DNA from: Sipunculus nudus
Taxonomy: Eukaryota > Annelida > Sipuncula > Golfingiida > Sipunculidae
Assembly (NCBI GenBank): GCA_026874595.1
Contig: CM049318.1
Span: 30,476,956-30,540,955, forward strand
Reading direction: 5' to 3'
DNA: 64,000 bases
The notes under the pieces were generated by a model. That model was not told where the DNA came from and did not search any database. It saw nothing but the letters and a program-made list of their open reading frames with translations. Below are positions 19,010 to 31,043 of the stretch, piece after piece; positions within the stretch are counted from its first letter, which is position 1; each line of letters opens with the position of its first letter. The position numbers and the translations under genes are program-made.

Positions 19010-21829
19010 GCGACGAAACAATCAGATTACACGTCTCTGCAATACGGGTTGACGGCACTCTGTCTTCATAACACTAGCCACATGGTCCTACTACTTCCCG
19101 CTAATTTTGCATCGACAGGCCACCAGGGGTGCATGAGTCGTGACTCCAGGAATAGCACGGTCCTCGTCTCCCGAAAATCAGACCAAGCGTTGAAGGGTTT
19201 TGGGAACCAGACCATCTTCTCGGCTAGGCGAGACTCGATTACAAAGATTTGTACAAGTTTGTGAACTTTGGACACGGTGCACGCCTGGGGATTCCTGGCA
19301 AATTGCTTCCATCCAGAATGTAGGCCTAGATGTTTTCCATCGGGACTTGTAAAAAAAGTGTCACATGTAAGTGATACCATATATCTGCCTTTAACAGGCA
19401 TTTTAATAATTTATCAGGCCCATGTGGCGCCGTCATTATGCCGTTTGGTTAACATTAACAATGTCTCTGCTCCACCATGCACCAAATGTGAACACTTGAT
19501 TTCTTGTTCCACCTTAATGTCTTCAAGTCTTTCCTATATCATGTGTGAATCAATATATCATTTAGATGTCAGATCTTGATTATATTCATGAAAATACTTT
19601 CAGATTATCCGTTGTTTTATAACATAAGCTGTGAACACTCGAAATACTGCACTGGTTATCCCAAAGGTGGGCTTAAACTGTTCAGGTAGTCTTAAATGTT
19701 TTTGAAGTTAATTTTTATTTTTATTTTTTTACACCCCCTCCCCATCTAAATAATCCATTATTACAAGTAAATTATACTTCTTATTTACCATATATCTAAC
19801 ATTAAATGATAACTGGTTGAAAACACCAATCTAATCCTTAGACGGTATTATTCTGCCCTTTTCAGATAGTTACAAGAAGGCCTGTTTCTGTAGTTATAAC
19901 GGGGTATTCAATTTGATAGAAGTTACAGCAATTTATTTAAATATTTTATATATTTTTCGACTCATGTATAGCACTGCTTATAATTATTGAAGTTTTTGTA
20001 ACTATTGCATCTATACTTGGGGGAAAAAAACCTTGGGCGCTTTCAATCACCAATTTATTCACACCTTGTTATGGAAGAGTTGTTGCCCATATATGATTGC
20101 ATCATACTTGATTACTTATGCTACTGACCGTAGTGAGTGTACAATGTACTGATATCTCGGGGAATTTCATACCTATCTTAAACCAGTAGACTTATACTAT
20201 TCAAAATGGAATCAGTTAAACATATCTGCTTCATACTTAATGGTGATTATTATGTTGCTGGTTGACATGATGGTACCGAGGTTTTGAGAAAGCTTGTAAT
20301 TAGTCTATTATGTAAATAACCATACATTATAACAACACCTTAAAATAAAAATGTACTAGTTTTGATTAGACTTCTTTACCAATTATTATTATAATTTTGA
20401 TTTATAGAATTGCCTGTTTTCTTTAGCCAGTACAGGTATGAGTGATGATAGAAGAAACATGTTATGACATATTTTGCTCATGTACAATATTGCCTATTTT
20501 TATTGTAGATTTGGTAACTGCTGTATTATGCTATTGAAAAACTTTAGCACCATTTAAATAAAAACATATCCACACCTTGTAACGTAATCAATTCACTGAA
20601 TGTTATATATACAGAGATACAATTCGATTAATTATACATTATTAATGTAGTATTTAAGCGTATGTGGATGACCTTTTTGAGTTCTATTCTACATGCATTC
20701 TCCTTAGCTTTTTATAGAATTCCCTGTTTTCTTTAGTCAATACAGGTATGAGTGATGTGATGTATTCTGATTATGTACAGTATTGCCTTTTTTATTGTAT
20801 TTTTGGTAACGGTTGTATTTATGCTATTGAAAAGCATTAGGATTCCTTCATTAAAAACATGAAATGTAAAAGGGGTTGCCCCAACACAATTGCATCTTAC
20901 CTTTCCAACTGGTAGTAGTGGGTGTATTGATTCCTTTATTTTATTTATTTATTTTTTATTTTATTTTATTTTTTTTTTTGGGGGGGGGGAGAGATTATCA
21001 CTCATATACTTATGACAATAGGTCAACATCATCCAAAAGGAAAACTTACCCAATCAGACATAGACACTTCATGTGTATAGACGATTGATAGATTAAATAT
21101 TATGTTATAAATTAATGACACCAGTCACCACATTAAATGTAGTTCACAAATTAAATAATATTTATAAAGGCAAAACAAACTGTTTATTATACATCATTAG
21201 TGTAAAATCAAATGTTGATGACACTTCTGCATTTGACGATTGTTCAAGGGGAAAATATCTCTCTCAAGCTGTTGTTTAGAATGGGCATACCATATTATTT
21301 ATTTTTAAATGACATCAGATATCACAGCACCCTAGGTAACTATGCACTATGTTCTCTTTTTTTTTTTTTTTTTTTTCTTGCTATTCTGACGTAATCTGCT
21401 AAGTATCTTTAGTATGCATAAAATCATACCCAATGGCATCTTCAAGGGAAAAAAAATATATATTTGAATTGTTTCTAATTATTTGAGAAATGAGTCAGGA
21501 GGCGCAGTGCAGATGAACTGCAGCAATAACAGCCATGCAACCAGGCAGGTACTCTTTCTGCCATCATGTAGAGCAGAACTTACTACCTGCTAGAGCCAGG
21601 AGGTATACACAGACTTATTGTTATTTATATATGTTATATGTTTGTATTATTTGTGGAGTCCAGATCATTTACTCGACCAATACTATTATAAGAATTTGCT
21701 ATATTGGTAACACAGTGGAAATATTTCTCAATCACAGTGTGATAGAGTCAGGTTGGAATTATATATATGTATTATATTCCTATATTTTTTTATACTCAAT
21801 TAATGTGATATATTGGTACTATAATCAGT
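19010..21829 (+). other. LINE inter-ORF region with a 310-bp tandem duplication
   Basis: About 2.8 kb, AT-rich, without coding motifs; unusually long for an L1-like element. Blocks starting at 20401 and 20711 repeat tttatagaatt.cctgttttc, tacaggtatgagtgatg and ggtaac.g.tgtatt. T-runs at 20971-20981 and 21357-21376 could mark ends of older insertions, but no target duplication was found. Confidence 0.6.
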
Positions 21830-22692
21830 ATGTTACGGGAGCTTTTATCTTTTTTTAGACTATTCTTGTTAGAATTTAATATATTTTCACTGAACGTCAG
21901 GGGTATTCAGGGTTATAAAAAGAGGCGGGAATTGTTTCATTGGTTACAAAAAAAAAATATGACATTATTATGCTGCAGGAAACGCACAGTCTACCTGAAG
22001 ACCTTAACCGATGGAGAGCTGAGTGGGGTCATAGTTTATTTATTAACAGTGGAAGCAATAATTCGAGAGATGTGGCTATATTAATAAAAAATCATGTATC
22101 GTTTGATATACACAATGTAATCAATGATGATAATGGGAGGTTTATTATTTTAGATATTACTCTAAATGATAAAAGATTAACACTATGTAATTTATATGCA
22201 CCTAATAATTCAGAGGAGATCTTCTTTGATAATTTATTCCGTAGAATTGAAAATATCGGAAATGAAAGTATTATAATGGGAGGAGATTGGAACATTGTTT
22301 TAAATCCCTCCATAGACAGAACTGGCAGTGATCATTGCCCTTATAACCAAACTCGTAAACAAATAAATGAATGGATGAAAGAATTAGATATAATTGACAT
22401 TTGGAGACATTGTAACCAATATACTCAGAAATACACATGGGCACGTACTAACCCAACCTGGAAAGCTAGTAGATTAGATTATTTTTTAATATCATTAGGA
22501 CTTATAGGTTTTATAGAGTCTACAAATATTGTGCCAGGATATAGAACTGATCATAATGGTATTACCTTATGTTTAAAAGATCACCAACAAGTTAGAGGTC
22601 CAGGTTATTGGAAATTCAATAGTTCATTATTACAAGATCAAGATTATGTAGAAATGATTAAACAAACTATAAAAAAACACAGTATCAGATAA
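21830..22692 (+). pseudogene. LINE ORF2, endonuclease domain (frameshifted)
   Basis: The frame from 21830 gives FNIFSLNVRGIQGYKKR, then shifts at an A10 run (21948-21957) into the frame of YDIIMLQETHSLPEDL. Apurinic-endonuclease-type motifs follow: LNVRG, LQETH, NLYAPN, IIMGGDWN, YTWAR..RLDYFLIS and YRTDHNGI. It nicks target DNA in active elements. A second frameshift near 22690 separates it from the RT part. Confidence 0.88.
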
Positions 22693-24358
22693 TAAGGGCA
22701 CAAACCCAAGTTTACTCTGGGATACAATTAAAATTGTCATAAAGGGCTCAACTATTAGTTATTGCACTTATTCTAAAAAGAAAACTAAATGTAAAGTAGC
22801 TGAATTGGAAAAAGAAATAAATAGACTGCAAAACTTAGACTTTTCATATGAAAATAAAAATAAACTAGACTCTGTCAAATGTAAACTAGAAAAACTGATG
22901 GAAGAAAGAACAAAGGGAGCAATATTAAGAAGTAAAATTAGATGGTATGAAGAAGGAGAAAAGCCAACTAAATATTTTCTTAATTTAGAGAAACGTAATT
23001 ATAATAGAAAAATTATAAATAAGTTGATTATAAATGGTAAAATAGTATGTGACCCAAAAGGAATATTGTTAGGTATGGAAAATTTCTACAAGCAACTCTA
23101 TACTTCAACAAATATTAGTAGTATAAATTTCAATTCCTTTGTTGTAACGTTTATTGATAAAATACCTAAGATCAACAAAGACTGGGCAGATGAATTAGGA
23201 GAGGAAGAATTATTAAATAGCTTAAAGGAGATGAAAAACAATAAATCCCCAGGTAGTGATGGTCTCACTGCTGAATTTTACAAATTCTTTTGGAATGATG
23301 TTAAATACTATTTTCTTAAAGCAATTAAGTATTCCTTCGAAGTAGGTCAATTTTCTCAGACACAGAGACAAGGGATCATTAGTTTGTTGCCAAAAAAAGG
23401 AAAAGACTTGTTATATGTTAAAAACTGGAGACCATTAACACTTCTAAATACAGATTATAAAATTATTACTAAAACTATAGCAAACAGAATCAAAAGTGTT
23501 TTACCAGACTTAATTCACGAAGATCAGACAGGTTTTATGAAAAATAGATACATAGGGGAAAATATAAGTAAAATTACAAGTTTCATAAGATATGCTGTTC
23601 ATAATGAATTAGACACAATGTTAATGGCAATAGACTTTGAAAAAGCTTTTGATTTTTTAGAATGGGATTACTTATATAAAATTTTAAATTTAATGAATTT
23701 CAATGCTAACTTTATATCCATGATAAAAACTGTAAACAAAAATATCTCAAGTTGTGTAATAAATAATGGATACAGTTCACCTTTTTTCTCGGTTACAAGA
23801 GGGGTAAGACAAGGGTGCCCATTATCACAATATTTGTTTGTACTAAGTATAGAATTATTAGCAATTGCAATAAGATCAGAAGAAAGTATAAAGGGTATAA
23901 CTGTGGATAATAAGGAAAGTAAAATAATACAATATGCAGACGATACAACTGTTTTGGTAAATGATCACCAGAGTATAAAGGAAACACTACAGTTGTTCGA
24001 AAATTTCAAACAAATTTCTGGCCTTAAGATTTATAAAGATAAAACAGTTTTAATGCCGTTGAGAAAGGGTAATCATTTGAACAAAATTCTTATAAAAAAA
24101 TTAGGTGTGACATACTCTGAGGTCGGTGTGACGTTGTTGGGAGTGAATGTTTCTCCTTCTTTGGAGAATGTATCACTTGCAAATTTCAAACCTGTTAATG
24201 AAAAAATAAATAACATTTTATCCATTTGGAATGGTAGAAAACTGACACCGCTCGGCAAAATTAATTTACTTAAAACTTGTGTACTTTCACAATTAATATA
24301 TCATTTATCAGTGTTACCTACCCCTTCTAGAGCCTTTATGAAACAAATAGAAACTCGT
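22688..24358 (+). pseudogene. LINE ORF2, reverse transcriptase domain
   Basis: Motifs in order: IRWYEEGEKPTKYFLNLEK, NNKSPGSDGLTAEFYK, NWRPLTLLNTDYKI, DQTGFMKNRYIGENI, AIDFEKAFD, GVRQGCPLSQYLFVLS, QYADDTTV (catalytic Asp pair) and LGKINLLKTCVLSQLIY. The frame is open from 22688 to the transposon insertion at 24362. The set fits the L1/Tx1 group of LINEs. Confidence 0.93.
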
Positions 24359-24362
24359 CTTT
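24359..24362. repeat. Target-site duplication CTTT (left) of the DNA transposon
   Basis: CTTT recurs at 27661-27664. Removing the insert plus one copy joins the codons for R-L-Y-K-F-I-W, restoring LINE ORF2. Confidence 0.8.
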
Positions 24363-27300
24363 GTGTAATTCTCCGAATAGGGGTCAATTTCGAGTTCCCA
24401 AACAGAGGGAAAAAAGTTGTTGCCAAATTCATTTTTTCTTCTTTCCCTTTCAGGCGGGATATATGAAAGGTCAAAAACTACCATCAGCAGCGCACTTTTC
24501 TCAATACTTGCTTTTTTTCTACAATAGAAGAATAACACTCTTGAGTCAGCAAGTCAACTCCGTTACAACAGTTATTTTTTTTTTAAATCACAAATAATGC
24601 GGTAAAAAGGAGACTGAATGTGGCACTTATGTAGATTTTACAAAAGTATGGTACACAATCATCATAAACACTAGAGTTTGATATGAAAATTATTCCTGAC
24701 ATTTTTATTAATGCTCAATGATAAGGTGACAGTGCACACAAATTTTTGACCCATAAAGTGCAATGAAGAGAACTTGCTAAAAGAGACAGGTTCGCTCAAT
24801 ATTACTGATTTCCTATAAATTGTCCATCATTTGACAATACCTTGTAACGTTAACTGCTGTAAAGTCTGGAGGAAAACGATCGAAAACAGTTTTGGGCTAA
24901 AATGTTGCGCTTACTGGAATGTAACGGAGTTGATAACGCACAAAATTATAAAAAAATATTCTTACCTAAATTTTTAACACAATTGAACAATAAGTAAACA
25001 GATAACTTTCATGTTGTATCATGCTAAAATGGATCGACACAAGTTACCCTCACAGGTAAACAAAAGTTTACCACATAACGTTTATGTTAAACACATAAAG
25101 TCATTTAATGTAAATTACTGCTAAATTGAACAACTCAACTCGGGATTGTTGCGAGAAAGAACTTGCTAAATGCCTACCTACTTGGTATTTAACCATTTCA
25201 ATATGAATTCATATATGCAACTGACAATAAAGGCTAGTATCATCTAAACTAATAAGATATTACCATTAATTTGACAAATGTTTAAAACAAAAACGCAAAT
25301 ATTAAAGTAAACTGATACCAATTGTTGGTTGAACAGTGAATCCTAAGTAAAAAGGGCCTGCTCGACCACTAAAAAATGTACACAGTAATATGTTCCAAAA
25401 CTTTCTCCTAATTAATGCAAAAGACTTCATGTTTTTCTTAAGAAGTCATAATGTCCTTGGATGATAAATGCAATGCTAAAACGTGATTGAGCTGAACACT
25501 TTCAGCGGCCTTGTAATCAATCTGAATTCGTGTTACACTAAAAGCTGTCAGGTGTAGAACAGAGAACGGAATATACCGGACCGGACCGGTTGGACCGATA
25601 ACACAAAAATACCGGACCGCTTATTCCTTGACCGGACCGGTTGGACCGCCCTACCTAACGTTTAAAGGTTTAAGTTAAACAGATGGGTTTAAGGATTTAT
25701 TTTCACCAACAAATCGTGTTATGAACAAGGGATAATAAACCATCTCAGAAAGACTCATTGGTTACATAAAATGTATTTAAAGCAATGACAGCTGCAATAG
25801 TACAATTATATACGTGCACATGTATTATTTTATATTTTTTTCCTCTTGAGTAACAGATAAAGGTCATTTTTATTATTAACTTATGATTGAAGTGACATGT
25901 TCAGCTTTAGATCATTGTCCCCTGCTGTGTTGCAAATTGCTGATACTTTTGCTCAGTATAATAAGATCCATTTCTGTACGATGAATACATTAAATGTATT
26001 CTTTATATTAAATTATTATAAAAGGATTAATAAGTTTTCTGTATCAAATTGCACATAAACCATTACATAATTTATCAGCTGATGTCAATCCGCATCCCTG
26101 CACAGCACAATCTTTGAACCAGCTCGCCCAACCCTGCACATTAGATTAATAAGTTTTCAATATCAAATCGCACTTGAACCGCTACAAAACTAATCAGCTT
26201 ATGTCAGCCCGCATCTATCCCCGCCATGCAAATTCTTTAAATCAGCTCGCTCCACCCTGCCCATTTGGCTTATATTCTAATCACTCTGCCCCGCACAGTA
26301 ACACAAAATATATACCAAAGTAAAATTATTACAAAGATTGTAATTTTAAATTTGTCATTAAAAATCAAACCCAGATCCTGCGATTAAAGTATAGATTATA
26401 ATATTACATTTATAACACGTTTTGCTGTGTTTGATTTTTGGTTTTGTTAAATATTTGAACAAATATATGCAATGAAAAAAAATTGAAGAACAAACGTAGA
26501 ATAAAAGGAATTACAATATATTATAATTATAATGATATTTCAACCTGACAAGGACAGGACGCTTATTTGGTGCATCAAACGGTCCGGTCCCGTCCGCACT
26601 TCTGAAACAAATTTATAAAATATGTCTAATATATAAGTTTTAATGATTCTATTGCTGTCCAATTTCAAAACTTAAGCATTTTTAACTACTAAAATTAGTT
26701 ATTTTTGTCAAAGAGCAAAAGTATTTTCCAGACCAAGATAAACTCATTAAAAGGGATTATACTATATATCACGTGGTCAGTGAAGCTGCTTCTTCTCTTC
26801 AGTGTGCTTATTTATAAATCCTTTCATCAGGGAATAATTTATTACTGGTTGGAGTTTTCATAGAAAAAATGTTTGGTGATTCGTCAACTCCGTTACAATA
26901 GAATCGCAACGGAGTTGATGGTAACGGAGCTGATTATTTTTTAAATTTTACCTAATCAGCGGACATAATAGACATGAAATCGTTCAAACAATTTTTTCAT
27001 TTCTAATAGATTAACGATGCCTAATTCTGTTCATGGATGTTTATAGATTTCAACGATTACTTTTTTCACAAATGGCGTAACAGAGTTGATGGGTGAATTA
27101 AGCTACTTAACATTTTATACACTTTTTCACTGAAAAAAATCAAAACTCTGGATTGAAGCCATGATTCTTCCCTTTGAATGTCTTACACTGTAACGAATGA
27201 TATGATTGGCCACTCGATTTGTTCCACTGGACGGCTGTAGGTGGCATTTTGGTGCAGTTGTAAAGGAGTTGACGAAAATTTAGGACATACCTTCGTTAGT

Positions 27301-27660
27301 CCAGCGAGTGAAAAATACTGAAAAGCAGCTCATATAAATTTTGTAGGAAGCACATTAGATCTTGTTTATGGTAAACAAACACAAAAATACCCCAATTATA
27401 AGTGATGGATACAACATTTATTTATATTTTCTTCGGTACCTCTTGTTTAGGACATCTATTTTTTATTAAGACTTCATTTCGGATCTTAAAAAATTGGCCC
27501 TTAAATTGTATCTAGACCTTCTCTTTCAATATAACCCTCACATCGGGAATCGAAATAAATCGTCAAACTCATTCTGATATAATTATAACCATGATTGTGT
27601 GTTAATAATACCCTATGAAGCAGTCGGACCCTATTTTGACCCCTATTTGAAGAATTGCAC
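24363..27660. mobile_element. 3.3-kb non-autonomous DNA transposon inside LINE ORF2
   Basis: The left end is GTGTAATTCTCCGAATAGGG followed by GTCAA. The right end, reverse-complemented, is GTGCAATTCTTCAAATAGGG followed by GTCAA: a 25-bp terminal inverted repeat with three differences. It is flanked by CTTT. No open frame longer than about 80 codons, so it relies on a transposase from elsewhere. A motif close to GTAACGGAGTTGAC recurs in both orientations (24553-24566 -, 24921-24934 +, 26883-26896 -, 26907-26920 +, 26921-26934 +, 27076-27090 +, 27258-27273 +), mostly towards the two ends. The superfamily is not identified. Confidence 0.78.
25570..26600. repeat. Possible nested element with CCGGACCGG-rich ends
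   Basis: The left part (25575-25650) repeats accggaccggttggaccg. The right part (26580-26600) has the inverted ggtccggtcccgtccg. Between lies a tandem pair of ~119-bp units (26025 and 26144) sharing gattaataagttttc..tatcaaat.gcac, atcagct..tgtca..ccgcat and agctcgc..accctgc. Borders and class are uncertain. Confidence 0.35.
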
Positions 27661-28905
27661 CTTTATAAATTTATATGGGGTAAACGAGCAGATTTAATAA
27701 AAAGACAAACATTAATTGCAACTGTGGAAAAAGGGGGTTTAAGTATGTTTCATATTTCTTCCAAAAACGCCGCACTAAAATTAACATGGATTAAAAGATT
27801 GCTAAATAAAAGCCCACAGAATTCTTGGAGAAAAATAGTCTTCGGATTTTTTAAACTTAGAGAGGCATCATTCAACTGTAACTTAGCATGTGAAGATGTT
27901 AAAGATATAATGACATGTAATGCACCTTTCTGGGAGGAAACTATGAATTATTGGTGTGACTATAATTATTATAACCCAGATTCATGTGAAGATATCTTGT
28001 CGCAATGTATTTGGTTTAACTCTCATATAAAAGTACAAAACAAAACGTTACTATATAAAAATCTGTATAATAGTGGAATTTTACACATTAAAGATCTGTT
28101 AAAACAAACAAACTTACAGTTCATGAGTTATAAAGAAATATGTAATAAATACAGATGTAAAATTGATTTTCTCAGTTATGCTAGTTTACTAAAAGCAATA
28201 CCAAATAAGTGGACACTAATTATCCAAGGGTATGATAAAGATATGCTAGCACCAATAGAATTAGACATTAATTTAAAAGAATTTCTAAACAAAGAAAATA
28301 CAAAACAGATATACAATAGTATTGTTAACAAGCATATAGTTAAACCTGAAAAGCATTAAAAAAATGGTCAGACGAATTAAACATCTTGGAAGACAATGTC
28401 TACCAGGGTTTCTCCAAACTTTATAAAACCACAATATCATCAAAATTACGAATGTTCCAATATTATATATTACATAGAAAACTTACATTAAACCCTTTTC
28501 TACATAAAATAAGTATTATTGATACAAGCAAATGCACCTTCTGTAAAGAAGAAGATGAAACTCTTGCACACATTTTTTGCGAATGCCCATTTACAGTGAT
28601 ACTGTGGACGGACATTTTGAGAACCTTAAATGCGAAATCTTCAAACAGAGTGACCATTAAACCATCAAATGGCAATGTGCTACTTGGTAATAGTAAATAT
28701 GTTTGGCTGAATATGCTTTCTCTTGTTGTAAAGAAATATATATATATATAATTGCAAATGTTACAGTAAGAAACCAGACTTGAAGGGTTTTTTGCAATTC
28801 ATAAATGAAATATATTTAATAGAAAGAATGATAGCAATCAAAAGAGGTAAACTCAACCAACATAATAATAAATGGTCCAACCTTGTTTGCATCTTAAAGA
28901 CATAA
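27661..28905 (+). pseudogene. LINE ORF2, C-terminal part
   Basis: Continues ORF2 after the transposon: LYKFIWGKRADLIKRQTL, GGLSMFHI, then a long diverged stretch. A frameshift at an A7 run near 28359 leads into KLYKTTISSKLRMFQYYILHRKL and CTFCKEEDETLAHIFCEC, the CX2C..H..C motif typical of the LINE C-terminus. After a (TA) slippage near 28740 the frame runs to TAA at 28903-28905. Confidence 0.85.
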
Positions 28906-29190
28906 CAGTATTTTGTTATTTTTATGTATGTATCACTTTTTTTCTATCAACAAACATGGACAAAAAAAGTAAACTGCAACCTGGCAGATGTAAAATCTTT
29001 ATGATAATAATATTATACTTTGTTATTATAAACTTTTTTTTCCATCTCATTTACATAATGTATAACACGTTCTGGATTCATTTGTTATTGTTTTGTAATT
29101 TGTTACGTCATGTATCTATGTAATGTATAATATATGTTGCATGTATGTATGTTATGTATTATTTTCACAATAAAAAAAAAAAAAAAAAAA
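28906..29190 (+). other. LINE 3' UTR and poly-A tail
   Basis: AT-rich 3' UTR ending in cacaataaa and about 20 A residues, directly before the right target duplication at 29191-29207. Confidence 0.85.
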
Positions 29191-29482
29191 AAGAACCTAA
29201 CATGATACACAGTACACACGCGTTACGGGAAACATCTAGAACAAGAACGCTGTGTCTATACATGCCAGGGTTCACACGTGAGCCGGCCCGGCTCGGCCAG
29301 GAGAGAAAACCCCAGACTAGCATGACCGCTGTGTTTACACGTGGGCCGCACCCGGCCAGCTGGAACAAGGAAGCTGTAGCATAGCAACGCCCAGGGCTTG
29401 AGCCAAACACGAATCAGAATGTCAACAGCGCACAATAAAAGAGACATGTCAACAGCTAACAATAAAGCAGACATCTGTAACA

Positions 29483-29621
29483 CTTAATCCAACAACTCGG
29501 ACACTTTGATTGCTTCATCTTTCATGACGTAGATCTACTTCAGGAAGATGACCCACATTTGTACTTGTGTATGTCACATAGAGCGGGGCATCGGGGATAT
29601 CTGGTGCAAAAGTTTATTTAA
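29483..29621 (+). pseudogene. B4GALT pseudogene exon 3, right half
   Basis: Encodes LIQQLGHFDCFIFHDVDLL, then QEDD and a diverged tail, in frame with the left half at 17273-17325. It keeps the DVD motif but ends in TAA (29619-29621), and the donor is lost. Confidence 0.85.
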
Positions 29622-29689
29622 ACGTTTACAAGCGTATTAAATTTTCAAATTGTATATATAAACATAAATATCTTGATTTTTCTCTCGTT

Positions 29690-30140
29690 CATTACCTCCG
29701 CCAAGCCTAGCGGCGGGGGTTATGTTTTGGGCAGCGTATGGTTGTCTGTCTGTTTATCTGTTTATCTGTTTTAATGTTAGCACGAAAACAGAAAAAGTAC
29801 TCAACGGAGTTTTATGAAATTTTCGAGATAGCTCGACAATGAAACAAGTAACAATTGATTGAATATTGGGGACGATCCATCCTTAAATAACTCCGGGTAA
29901 TTGGGGGGTTGTTAATTGTTCGTTGTTAACTGAGTTTGATGATATTTTCAGGATAACACGGCAATGATACAAGGAACAAAATAAATATTTTTTTTTTTAA
30001 TTTGGGGTCAATCAAAAAAAAAGCCCGGGATGAGCTCTGGAGATTTTTGGGGTCTATCGCATATTTGCTTACACTCTGACGTTTAGCAGGTGACGAAATA
30101 GCCATATTTGGAGAGAGTCGTGACGTCATAGAGTACAATG
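29690..30140. repeat. Dispersed 'attacctccgcc' repeat
   Basis: cattacctccgccaag..gcgggggttatgtttt, then gtctgtctgttt and gatagctcgacaatg. A similar copy lies at 30655-30840 (gataactcggcaatg-type block). These resemble dispersed repeats of marine invertebrates. Confidence 0.5.
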
Positions 30141-30654
30141 ACGTCATTGCACGTGTACGTGCCGTTTCCCTGAAAGGTGTCAGTAAATCAAAATAAAGCA
30201 GGGGCCACGGTTGCTTGTCGTTTTTATAGCCCTGGGTCCTGTTTTAATAAGAAAGTAAATGACATAAGCTCCCCGAAACCTCGACCCCTACGGAAGATAG
30301 GGCCGAAAACCCGACTTTGGGAAGTTTCGAGGGCTAGCTACTTCAGTAGTAGCGTGTAATATTCCTTATCTACGGAATATCGAATGTGTGTTGAGAGATT
30401 TCATACGAACCTGCACGGCGGCATGCATTTTTTCTATGCTGCCCCTTGATAACATCCAGAAACTTAAAAATTCGCTACATGTAGCGGTCATTTTTGCTGG
30501 ATATATAAGCATTCCGCATGCCGTGTCCGCGCATGAGAAATTTCACCTTTATTACTCAAAACGTGTACCGACTTTATACGCTTTTAGCATCCCGCATTCG
30601 GTACATATAAGCAATCTCAGCTTTAGTCTGCAAATATATTCGACTTTATCTGTT
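30141..30654. other. Non-coding DNA in the pseudogene, exons 4-5 not found
   Basis: Scanned in all frames for [12 protein letters not shown] and HTRD blocks without success. An open frame (30388-30774) has no motif and runs into the next repeat. Confidence 0.35.
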
Positions 30655-30840
30655 TATTACTTCCATAAAGCGGCAGGGTATATTATTTTTGCGGTTGTTG
30701 GTTTGTTTGTTTGTCTGTTGGCAACAATAGTAAAAAAAAATTATGGAAGGGTTTTGATGAAATCTTCAGGATAGCTCGGCAATGATCGAAGAAAAAAGTT
30801 ATTAAATTTTTATACGGAAACACCGGAAGTACTCTCTGAG
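30655..30840. repeat. Dispersed repeat copy
   Basis: Shares ttatggaagggttttgatgaaat.ttcaggatagctcgg with the copy at 29690-30140. Confidence 0.45.
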
Positions 30841-30867
30841 TGCTTTTCTAGTTGCATATGCATTTGA

Positions 30868-30869
<2 letters not shown>

Positions 30870-30898
<29 letters not shown>
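30870..30898. repeat. (TA)n microsatellite
   Basis: Short TA run. Confidence 0.85.
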
Positions 30899-30900
<2 letters not shown>

Positions 30901-31043
30901 AACTTGATAATCCTGTCAACTTTTTTTTAAGTTCTTAGTTCTCTAACTTCTTTAGTTAAGAACTAGTATTAGTATTTTAGTATCCAGTATTAGATCCTGT
31001 ATTTGAATCTGTTTAAATGATATTTTTTTCGCTATGATTGCAG

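Larger units (their letters stand above)
17978..29190 (+). mobile_element. Full-length L1/Tx1-like LINE (non-LTR retrotransposon), broken
   Basis: Begins GGGCTTCCGG just after the left 17-bp target duplication. It ends in an AATAAA-containing poly-A tract (29168-29190) just before the right copy. Order: 5' UTR, ORF1 (18129-19009), a long inter-ORF region, ORF2 endonuclease, reverse transcriptase, C-terminal domain with a zinc-knuckle-like motif, and 3' UTR. Without the 3.3-kb DNA transposon in ORF2 it is about 7.9 kb. ORF1 has a stop and a frameshift; ORF2 has at least three frameshifts, two at A-runs. It is unlikely to be mobile now, although the A-run frameshifts could be sequencing errors. 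Confidence 0.92.
17327..29482. mobile_element. Outer insertion in the pseudogene exon (TGTTACGG...TCTGTAACA ends)
   Basis: Without the LINE this element is about 0.9 kb (17327-17977 plus 29208-29482). It begins TGTTACGG and ends CTGTAACA, an inverted TGTTAC/GTAACA pair. Flanks CTTG (17323-17326) and CTTA (29483-29486) fit a 4-bp duplication with one change. Removing the insertion restores the exon frame (GLT-LIQQ-LGHFDC). There is no coding capacity. TG..CA ends and a 4-bp duplication fit an LTR-type or Ginger-like element; the class is not settled. Another CTGTAACA lies at 17407-17414. Confidence 0.65.
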
